Shown piece by piece: positions 58,154 to 64,000 of a DNA stretch of 64,000 nt (its first letter is position 1; every line of letters starts with the position of its first letter). The notes beneath the pieces are model-generated. The model was not told the DNA's origin. It searched no databases and saw only the letters and a program-made list of their open reading frames with translations. The stretch lies in assembly GCA_934394985.1 (NCBI GenBank), contig CAKRRF010000001.1, forward strand, positions 62,001 through 126,000, given 5' to 3'. Origin of the DNA: an uncultured Marvinbryantia sp. (GTDB lineage: Bacteria > Bacillota > Clostridia > Lachnospirales > Lachnospiraceae). A program made the position numbers and the translations under genes.

Positions 58154-58788
58154 GTATCTTCTATCTCCTTCTGAAACTTTTCCTTTAATTTTTCGATCGC
58201 CGTCTTTTCGATTCTAGACACATAAGATCTGGAAATTCCCAGAATCTCTGCAATCTCTCTTTGTGTCCGTTCTTTTTCCGTTCCTATCCCATACCGCATC
58301 CTTAAAATGTTTCTTTCTCGTTCATCCAGTTCATGTTTCATCAAAAAAATCAACTTTCTGGCATTGTTCTTCTGCTGTATCTGTTCAATGATATCTGTTT
58401 TTTCACTTTCCAGAATATCCAGCAGACTGATTTCGTTTCCTTCTTTATCAGTACCTATCGGCTCGTAGATAGATACATCTCTGCTGATTTTTCTTCGATT
58501 GCGAAACAACATCAACAATTCATTTTCAACACATCTTGCCGCATATGTCGCAAGCTTGTTATTTTTCTGATGATCAAACGTAACTACTGCTTTTATCAGT
58601 CCTATCGTCCCAACCGCAATCAGATCTTCTGTTTCTTCACCCTGATTGATATATTTTTTTGCTACATGTGCAACCAGCCGAAGGTTACGTTCGATCAGGA
58701 TTCTTTTTGCATCCATATCACCCTCCCGGTATCTGCGAAGGTAATAGGCTTCTTCTTCGGCAGTAAGCGGTTTTGGAAAGGACTTCAT
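58150..58788 (-). CDS. sigK: Sporulation sigma factor SigK, no pro-sequence
   Basis: Late mother-cell sigma factor that directs coat and mother-cell lysis genes. The 212-residue protein has region 2 (NLRLVAHVAKKYINQGEETEDLIAVGTIGLIKA), with KLATYAARCVENELLM, the SigK-typical VSIYEPIGTDKEGNEISLLD, and region 4 with SRSYVSRIEKTAIEKL. The protein begins MKSFPKPLTAEEEAYYLR, the point where mature Bacillus sigma-K starts, so the inhibitory pro-sequence is missing, as in C. difficile. The gene is not split by a skin element. The start ATG at 58788 follows GAGGTG with eight bases; an upstream GTG (58797) is weaker. Confidence 0.92.
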   Translation of the reverse strand: MKSFPKPLTAEEEAYYLRRYREGDMDAKRILIERNLRLVAHVAKKYINQGEETEDLIAVGTIGLIKAVVTFDHQKNNKLATYAARCVENELLMLFRNRRKISRDVSIYEPIGTDKEGNEISLLDILESEKTDIIEQIQQKNNARKLIFLMKHELDERERNILRMRYGIGTEKERTQREIAEILGISRSYVSRIEKTAIEKLKEKFQKEIEDT

Positions 58789-58800
58789 AAAAAGCACCTC

Positions 58801-58839
58801 AAAGGGGGGTTTCTATTAGTTTATGTGATACCCCTCTTT
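58801..58839 (-). terminator. Hairpin next to the sigK ribosome site
   Basis: Minus-strand AAAGAGGGGT pairs with ACCCCCCTTT (one mismatch) around a 19-base loop, ending at the first base of the sigK GAGGTG site. It may be a weak terminator after the U32 peptidase gene or a structure influencing sigK translation; no clean T-run follows. Confidence 0.45.
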
Positions 58840-58857
58840 TTAGTGCTTTTCCAACTC

Positions 58858-60081
58858 TTATTCCTGTCTTCTTAAAATATCATAATGCGCTGCGCTGTTC
58901 TCCAGCCGAACATAAAGTACCTGCTTTGGATGCGGAGCGCTTTCCTGCTCCTGACCGTCTTCATCCAAAATCTGAAGCACTTTCGTATGAATATTATCGC
59001 CATTCGGCTTCATAATTTCTATCTCTTCTCCCACAGAAAATTTATTTCTCTGTTCAATCCGGCACATACCATCTTCTGTCACTTCTCCCACAATTCCCAG
59101 ATAGGTATACTCTTTTACATAAGTATTGCTGTCATAAATCTGGGTCGTTTCATCCGGCTTGCCATAAAAAAAACCGGTGGTAAACTGTCGATAGGTACAA
59201 TTGGAAATCTGCTCCAGATACCATGGCATATTTTTTTCATACAATTCTCTGGACTGCAGGCAATCATCAATGGCTTTTCGATAAGTTCTTGCCACAGTTG
59301 CCACATAGAGTGCTGTCTTCATACGTCCTTCAATCTTCAGACTGTCAATACCCGACTCCAGTATCTCCGGAATATGTTCAATCATACACAGATCCTTGGA
59401 ATTGAAAATATAGGTCCCGCGCTCATTTTCATAAACAGGCATGTATTCTCCCGGTCTGGTTTCTTCCATAATAGCATACTTCCACCGACATGGATGAGTA
59501 CAGGCTCCTCTGTTCGCATCTCTTCCTGTAAAATAATTACTCAGAAGACACCGGCCAGAATAGGAAATACACATCGCACCATGAATAAATGTCTCAATTT
59601 CGCAGTCATCCGGAATATGTGCACGTATCTGACGTATTTCTTCTAAAGAAAGTTCCCGCGCAGATACCACTCTTTTTGCCCCCAGTTCATACCAGAAACG
59701 ATACGTTTCATAATTGGTATTATTTGCCTGAGTACTGATATGGCGTTCAATCTCCGGACAAACCCGTTTTGCAATGGAAAATACGCCTGGATCAGCAATG
59801 ATCAGCGCATCTGGATGAATCTCTCTCAATTCTCTGAAGTACTCTTCTACTCCTTCCAGGTCATAATTGTGAGCAAGGATGTTTGCTGTCACATAGACTT
59901 TTACACCTCTGGCATGTGCAAATTCGATTCCCTCTTTCATTTCTTCCATAGAAAAATTCTTCGCCTTCGCTCTCAGTCCAAAAGCTTCCCCGCCAATATA
60001 TACTGCATCTGCCCCAAATATCACAGCCGTTTTCAGCACTTCCAGGCTGCTGGCCGGTATTAATAACTCTGGTTTTCTCAT
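58858..60081 (-). CDS. trhP: Peptidase U32-family tRNA hydroxylation protein
   Basis: A 407-residue U32 protein with the N-terminal barrel (ELLIPASSLEVLKTAVIFGADAVYIGG), the family signature ETFIHGAMCISYSGRCLLSN, and a Cys-rich iron-sulfur-like segment (Cys in MCISYSGRCLLS and RGACTHPCRW). In B. subtilis the U32 proteins YrrN/YrrO (TrhP1/TrhP2) make 5-hydroxyuridine at tRNA position 34 using prephenate. The downstream partner of that pathway, TrmR, is encoded directly upstream here (one base gap), which supports the call. Bacillus has two such genes; here there is one. Confidence 0.82.
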   Translation of the reverse strand: MRKPELLIPASSLEVLKTAVIFGADAVYIGGEAFGLRAKAKNFSMEEMKEGIEFAHARGVKVYVTANILAHNYDLEGVEEYFRELREIHPDALIIADPGVFSIAKRVCPEIERHISTQANNTNYETYRFWYELGAKRVVSARELSLEEIRQIRAHIPDDCEIETFIHGAMCISYSGRCLLSNYFTGRDANRGACTHPCRWKYAIMEETRPGEYMPVYENERGTYIFNSKDLCMIEHIPEILESGIDSLKIEGRMKTALYVATVARTYRKAIDDCLQSRELYEKNMPWYLEQISNCTYRQFTTGFFYGKPDETTQIYDSNTYVKEYTYLGIVGEVTEDGMCRIEQRNKFSVGEEIEIMKPNGDNIHTKVLQILDEDGQEQESAPHPKQVLYVRLENSAAHYDILRRQE

Positions 60082-60082
60082 A

Positions 60083-60739
60083 TTACTGCCTTTCTGTTTT
60101 CTTTTTATAGCTTACTGCTGCTCCGTCTCCTACCGGAAGAATGGAAGTCTCCAGACGTTTATCATGCTTCAGAACATAAAGATATTCCCGCATTCTCTTA
60201 TAGATCGTACGGTTTCTTCTTTCTACTGCAAAGTGTGATTCAATCAGATCACCTTCCTGCAGCACATTATCCGACACCAGAATTCCCTCCGGTGCCAGGA
60301 GACGCATCACCTCCGGAAAAAAATGAATATACTGCCCCTTGGCAGCATCCATAAAAATAAAGTCAAAAGACTCTTCCAATTCGCAAAGTATCTCTAGTGC
60401 ATCGCCTTCAAGAAGCGTAATCCTGTGTTCCATCCCCGCTGCCTGAAAATTGGCTTTTGCCACCGGAATTCTTTTTTCATATTTTTCAATTGTGACGATT
60501 CTGGTATCCTCCGGTGTATATTTCGCCATCAACAGTGCGGAAAATCCTACTGCTGTTCCCACCTCCAGAATCTTTGCCGGCTTTTTCATCTGCAGAAGTA
60601 CTTTCAGAAAACTCTGCATCTCTCTGCGAATAATCGGTACTCTGTCTTTTTTTGCCTGCAGTTCCAACTGATCCAGAAACTGACCGCTTCCGGTGTCCAG
60701 AGAATTGATATAAGTCACCATTCTCTCGTCTACTATCAT
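60083..60739 (-). CDS. trmR: tRNA 5-hydroxyuridine methyltransferase (YrrM/TrmR-like)
   Basis: A 218-residue class I SAM methyltransferase of the O-methyltransferase family 3: ILEVGTAVGFSALLMAKY (SAM site), IVTIEKYEKRI, FDFIFMDAAKGQYIHF and VSDNVLQEGDL. B. subtilis YrrM (TrmR) methylates 5-hydroxyuridine to 5-methoxyuridine (mo5U34), and its gene lies beside the U32 genes, as here. The call rests on family plus neighbourhood; close relatives are catechol-type O-methyltransferases. Confidence 0.8.
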   Translation of the reverse strand: MIVDERMVTYINSLDTGSGQFLDQLELQAKKDRVPIIRREMQSFLKVLLQMKKPAKILEVGTAVGFSALLMAKYTPEDTRIVTIEKYEKRIPVAKANFQAAGMEHRITLLEGDALEILCELEESFDFIFMDAAKGQYIHFFPEVMRLLAPEGILVSDNVLQEGDLIESHFAVERRNRTIYKRMREYLYVLKHDKRLETSILPVGDGAAVSYKKKTERQ

Positions 60740-60742
60740 AGA

Positions 60743-61126
60743 TTACGTCTCCTTACTTTCTGATTCCTCTCCATGACCGCTTAAAATAGCAATCATTTGG
60801 TTCCCGCTCTGTGAAGTATTCAGAACATAATTGCCTGGCTGAATCTGTCCATGATATTTTGACAGCCGTTCCTGTACCAGAAATACACGGGGATCTTCTA
60901 TCAATCCAAACTGCTTCAGCATCTGTGCAATTTCTTTTGTACTTTCTCCTTCAGACACTACAACGGCAACATCTTTTCCAGGTGCTGCCGTTATTCCTTC
61001 TTCACTGTATATTTGTCGTCCAAATGTAAAGGCATAGGATCCAAAATGATATAAGCCAGCCAAAATCAGCACAACCAGAAGCATTTTACATACAAATAAT
61101 GACAGCCATGTCATAATATGCTTCAC
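60743..61126 (-). CDS. Short MltG/YceG-like protein without catalytic domain
   Basis: A 127-residue protein with one N-terminal membrane segment (about 10-30) and a LysM/SAF-like extracellular domain seen at the start of MltG: VVVSEGESTKEIAQMLKQFGLIEDPRVFL, LSKYHGQIQPGNYVLN. The catalytic transglycosylase domain of MltG, normally about 200 more residues, is absent, and no broken remainder lies next to it. B. subtilis has full-length mltG (yrrL) at this spot, so this is a shortened counterpart that could only bind or regulate. Confidence 0.75.
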   Translation of the reverse strand: MKHIMTWLSLFVCKMLLVVLILAGLYHFGSYAFTFGRQIYSEEGITAAPGKDVAVVVSEGESTKEIAQMLKQFGLIEDPRVFLVQERLSKYHGQIQPGNYVLNTSQSGNQMIAILSGHGEESESKET

Positions 61127-61158
61127 TCTGCCATCCTCCTGTCTTCTCTTGCAGCTCC

Positions 61159-61521
61159 TTACATCTGGTAAATATCATTGGCGATATCATCCAGATCCAG
61201 TTCTACAGACTCTACTACTTTACTTGCAATCTGCTGCAACATACGACAAAGTGCAAGCTCACACTTAAGATACTCTTCCACCAGAGGATTCTTTAACAGA
61301 TCATCATACTGTTCATCAAACCGTTGTGTTCTCTCGTAAAGAGAATCCACATCCCCACTGTTTTGCAAATGATAGCATTCTTTTCGATACTGATTGACCC
61401 GGTTCTTCAGTTCCGGATCCTCGGCAAGTCGTTTTCTGACTGCCTTATAGTCTTTATATGCATCACTGTCATGAATCACACGAATCAATGCCATTGTGTA
61501 AATCTCTACGTTATCTTTCAT
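61159..61521 (-). CDS. YlbF/YmcA-family regulator
   Basis: A 120-residue, entirely helical protein of the Com_YlbF family: LIRVIHDSDAYKDYKAVRKRL, then PELKNRVNQYRKECYHLQ, and LVEEYLKCELALCRMLQQI. In B. subtilis YlbF, YmcA and YaaT form a complex that binds RNase Y and affects mRNA processing, competence, sporulation and biofilm. Here the gene lies 30 bases after an RNase J gene. Confidence 0.85.
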   Translation of the reverse strand: MKDNVEIYTMALIRVIHDSDAYKDYKAVRKRLAEDPELKNRVNQYRKECYHLQNSGDVDSLYERTQRFDEQYDDLLKNPLVEEYLKCELALCRMLQQIASKVVESVELDLDDIANDIYQM

Positions 61522-61551
61522 TCCTGTCCTTCCGTCCGGCTTCTGCTTTTA

Positions 61552-63216
61552 TCAGATCTCCATAATAATCGGCAGGATCATCGGACTTCTCTTCGTTCTT
61601 TTCCAGATAAAACTGTTCAGATCATCTTTGATAGTATTCTTAATCTTGCCCCAGTCTGTCACATGCTTGGCACTGCAATATTCCAGTGCATCAACCACTA
61701 CCTGTCTGGCATCTTCCATCAGATCTTCTGATTCTCTTACATAAACAAATCCTCTGGACACAATATCCGGTCCTGCAAGAAGCTGATTACTATATTTTTC
61801 AAGAGACAGTACAACGATCACTATCCCATCCTCTGCCAGATGCTGTCTGTCTCGGAGTACAATATTTCCCACATCTCCCACTCCCAGACCATCTACCAGA
61901 ATACCTCCAGTCTGTACTTTATCTACAATCTTGGCATCTTCCTGATCCATTGCCAGTACATCTCCTGCACGCAGTATAAAAATATTTTCCTTTGGAATGC
62001 CAAGGCTGGCTGCCAGTCCGGCCTGTGCTTTCAGATGGCGCAATTCCCCATGTACCGGAATCGCATATTTCGGATGTACCAGAGAATAAATCAGCTTGAT
62101 TTCTTCCTGACATGCATGACCGGATACGTGTGCATCCTGGAAAATAACGTCCGCACCTTTAGCAGTCAGTTCGTTAATAACCTTAGATACTGCTTTTTCA
62201 TTTCCCGGAATCGGATTCGAACTGAAGATCACGGTATCCCCTGGCTTAATGGTTACTTTACGGTGCATATCTGCTGCCATTCTGGAAAGAGCTGCCATGG
62301 ATTCTCCCTGACTTCCGGTTGTAATCAGAACCATTTGTTCATCCGGATAATTTTTCATCTGTTCAATCTCAATCAGAGTCTGATCCGGGATATTCAGATA
62401 CCCCAGTTCGGATGCAGTTGAAATAATATTGACCATACTACGGCCTTCCACAACTACTTTTCTTCCATATTTATAAGCAGAATTAATAATCTGCTGTACA
62501 CGGTCAACATTGGATGCAAATGTGGCAATTATGATACGGGTATTGCGGTGTTCCGCAAAAATATTATCAAAAGTTTTTCCTACTGTTCGTTCAGACATGG
62601 TAAAGCCCGGACGTTCTGCATTGGTGCTGTCACACATTAATGCAAGTACACCCTTTTTCCCTATTTCGCCAAAACGCTGCAGATCAATTGCATCTCCGAA
62701 TACTGGCGTATAGTCCACTTTAAAGTCTCCGGTGTGTACCACAATACCGGCCGGTGAATACAGCGCCAGCGCCGACGCATCCTGAATACTGTGGTTGGTC
62801 TTGATAAATTCAATACGAAATGATCCAAGATTAATAGACTGGCCATGCCTTACCACTTTTCGTTTTGTTGTCTTCAGAAGTCCATGTTCCTTAAACTTAT
62901 TCTCAATAATACCAATGGTCAGTTTTGTTGCATAGATTGGTGCATTGATCTCTTTCATCACATATGGAAGAGCACCGATATGGTCTTCATGTCCATGTGT
63001 AATCACAAATCCCTTTATCTTGTCTGCATTTTCCTTCAAATATGTGATATCCGGGATTACCAGATCAATTCCCAGCATATCATCTTCTGGAAAGGACAAA
63101 CCACAGTCCACTACTACAATACTGTCTTCAAACTCAAAGGCAGTAATATTCATACCAATCTGTTCCAGTCCACCAAGTGGAATAATTTTCAATTTTGAAT
63201 TATTAATATTTTTCAA
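61552..63216 (-). CDS. rnj: Ribonuclease J
   Basis: Metallo-beta-lactamase/beta-CASP nuclease with 5'-to-3' exo- and endonuclease activity, central to mRNA decay and rRNA processing. In 554 residues: HGHEDHIGALPYV (zinc site, about 75-87), HTGDFKVDYTP, CDSTNAERPG, the beta-CASP TTGSQGESMAAL, and AIPVHGELRHLKAQAGLA. The C-terminal domain (450-554) is present. The usual gene between ruvX/DUF1292 and mltG is thus an RNA-decay factor followed by YlbF. Confidence 0.95.
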   Translation of the reverse strand: MKNINNSKLKIIPLGGLEQIGMNITAFEFEDSIVVVDCGLSFPEDDMLGIDLVIPDITYLKENADKIKGFVITHGHEDHIGALPYVMKEINAPIYATKLTIGIIENKFKEHGLLKTTKRKVVRHGQSINLGSFRIEFIKTNHSIQDASALALYSPAGIVVHTGDFKVDYTPVFGDAIDLQRFGEIGKKGVLALMCDSTNAERPGFTMSERTVGKTFDNIFAEHRNTRIIIATFASNVDRVQQIINSAYKYGRKVVVEGRSMVNIISTASELGYLNIPDQTLIEIEQMKNYPDEQMVLITTGSQGESMAALSRMAADMHRKVTIKPGDTVIFSSNPIPGNEKAVSKVINELTAKGADVIFQDAHVSGHACQEEIKLIYSLVHPKYAIPVHGELRHLKAQAGLAASLGIPKENIFILRAGDVLAMDQEDAKIVDKVQTGGILVDGLGVGDVGNIVLRDRQHLAEDGIVIVVLSLEKYSNQLLAGPDIVSRGFVYVRESEDLMEDARQVVVDALEYCSAKHVTDWGKIKNTIKDDLNSFIWKRTKRSPMILPIIMEI

Positions 63217-63233
63217 TCAATTCTCCTTTCTGT

Positions 63234-63494
63234 TTAGAACGTCAGATCTACGTCTTCCAGCATCTCGCCAAAGATCACAGATAAGGCCTCTAACTCATCA
63301 TCATCTTCTACAATCTCATAAACCGCTTCCTGTTCTCCGTCTTCTGACAGATCTTTTAAAATCAGAGCTTCACCATCATCCTCTTCGGAATCTGTCACAA
63401 GAATATAATCTGCTCCGTTAATTCTGGTTTGTTCCAGCACAAAAAAATCTACCGTTTCCTGCGAATCCGGTAATTGAAATGAAATCTTTTCCAT
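63234..63494 (-). CDS. DUF1292 protein (YrzB-like)
   Basis: An 86-residue acidic protein with the DUF1292 pattern: an N-terminal beta strand pair (VDFFVLEQTRINGADYILVTD), a very acidic linker (SEEDDGEALILKD), and EAVYEIVEDDDELEALSVIF. Function is unknown. It lies between ruvX and rnj, as yrzB does next to yrrK in B. subtilis. Confidence 0.88.
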   Translation of the reverse strand: MEKISFQLPDSQETVDFFVLEQTRINGADYILVTDSEEDDGEALILKDLSEDGEQEAVYEIVEDDDELEALSVIFGEMLEDVDLTF

Positions 63495-63531
63495 CTATAT
63501 ACTCCCAATTTTACTGTCTGACAGTCATTTT

Positions 63532-63996
63532 CTAAACAGACTGTTCTTCTTTCTGTTCCTGCATGCGGCTATAATCCATGTATCCCTGTAAAATAAATAC
63601 TGCCGCCAGCATATCTACATATTCCTTCCGATGTTCTCTGCGAATGCCTGCTTCCATCATAGTACGGTCAGCTTCCACCGTGGTCAGCCGCTCATCCCAG
63701 GTCACAACTTCCAGTCCTGTTCTGCGCTCCAGCATTTCTTTAAATGCAAGTGTCTTCTCCACTCTGTCTCCAAGGCTGTTATTCATATGCTTCGGCAGGC
63801 CAAGTACAATCTTCTTTACCTCATATTCCTCAATGATTGCTTCGATTCTTGCACAGGTCTGTCTCAGCTTGTTTTCTGCGTTCCTTCTGATAATCTCCAA
63901 CCCCTGCGCTGTAATTCCAAGGCTGTCACTGACAGCCACTCCTACCGTTTTGGATCCAAAATCCAGTCCTATCATTCTATCCATATTCTGACTCAT
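63532..63996 (-). CDS. ruvX: Holliday-junction resolvase-like RuvX/YqgF
   Basis: RNase H-fold nuclease involved in 16S rRNA 5'-end maturation and/or junction cleavage. The 154-residue protein has the fold motifs [16 protein letters not shown] (first catalytic Asp), [16 protein letters not shown], and [15 protein letters not shown] (Glu/Asp). The ATG (63994-63996) is at the window edge, so its ribosome site is not visible; a second ATG at residue 5 is possible. It opens the cluster corresponding to Bacillus yrrK-yrzB-yrrL-yrrM-yrrN/O. Confidence 0.94.
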   Translation of the reverse strand: MSQNMDRMIGLDFGSKTVGVAVSDSLGITAQGLEIIRRNAENKLRQTCARIEAIIEEYEVKKIVLGLPKHMNNSLGDRVEKTLAFKEMLERRTGLEVVTWDERLTTVEADRTMMEAGIRREHRKEYVDMLAAVFILQGYMDYSRMQEQKEEQSV

Positions 63997-64000
63997 TATG

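Noticed and set aside
58150..58788. sigK interrupted by a skin element
   Set aside because: The gene is continuous from region 2 to region 4 in one frame.

Overview
The window looks like a chromosome segment of a low-to-moderate GC, spore-forming Firmicute of the family Lachnospiraceae (Blautia-like or a close relative; the genus is an inference). The reasons are the SCIFF peptide with its radical-SAM maturase next to a fused SecDF, a sporulation sigma-K, CodY, RemA, RNase J, a CIRCE-controlled groESL, consensus sigma-A promoters with 17-base spacers, and gene orders known from Bacillus and Clostridia (rqcH-yicC-remA-gmk-rpoZ; yifB-dprA-topA-codY; ruvX-DUF1292-rnj-ylbF-mltG-like-trmR-trhP). 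Most genes are on the minus strand. There is no phage, insertion sequence or CRISPR array.

Layout. 1-3.8 kb: a TRAP carboxylate/sugar-acid transporter (dctP-dctQ-dctM, dctM cut by the window edge) facing a divergent AraC-type regulator. 3.9-8.9 kb: an LtaS-like membrane sulfatase-fold enzyme, a catalytically dead rhomboid whose conserved zinc-ribbon tail is cut off by an in-frame TGA, aroC, and a lactonase-type beta-propeller. 9.0-13.0 kb: an accessory-looking locus with two divergent subtilisin-family proteases, a Cys/Gly/Asn-rich 78-residue protein, an unlisted 49-residue protein, and two small proteins of unknown function. 13-25 kb: housekeeping (cinA, pgsA, rimO, a DUF308 protein, rpoZ, gmk, remA, yicC, rqcH, leuS, recJ). 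25-29.4 kb: secDF and the SCIFF pair scfA-scfB. 29.4-32.5 kb: a trigger-factor/FKBP-like lipoprotein, TraX, a YdcF-type protein, and a CadC-like metal sensor. 32.5-39.8 kb: glnS, a diacylglycerol-kinase-like lipid kinase, a GT2 glycosyltransferase, mutY, an L,D-transpeptidase and an amidase with SPOR repeats.

39.8-45.6 kb holds a five-gene operon bounded by one clear promoter and one clear terminator. It encodes a PurF-like protein without the catalytic cysteine, a CtpE/CaxP-like P-type ATPase, a LytS-type histidine kinase, a response regulator with a SARP-like output, and a stand-alone receiver whose phospho-acceptor Asp is Glu. This is the best candidate in the window for an undescribed system. 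The remainder is tRNA-Gly(GCC), a HEAT-repeat/RNA-methyltransferase fusion, guaB, groESL, codY (with a near-perfect CodY box in front of it), topA, dprA, yifB, a Sfp-type phosphopantetheinyl transferase, sigK without a pro-sequence, and the ruvX-to-trhP cluster, which includes the probable tRNA mo5U34 pair trhP-trmR.

How the genes work together: the window mixes translation and tRNA quality (leuS, glnS, rqcH, rimO, trmR/trhP), DNA uptake and repair (dprA, recJ, mutY, ruvX, cinA, topA), envelope building (LtaS-like, pgsA, L,D-transpeptidase, amidase, GT2, MltG-like, lipid kinase) and nutrient-status control (CodY with guaB, RemA, HrcA via CIRCE). All identifications come from reading the translated sequence and remembered family features; no database search was run.
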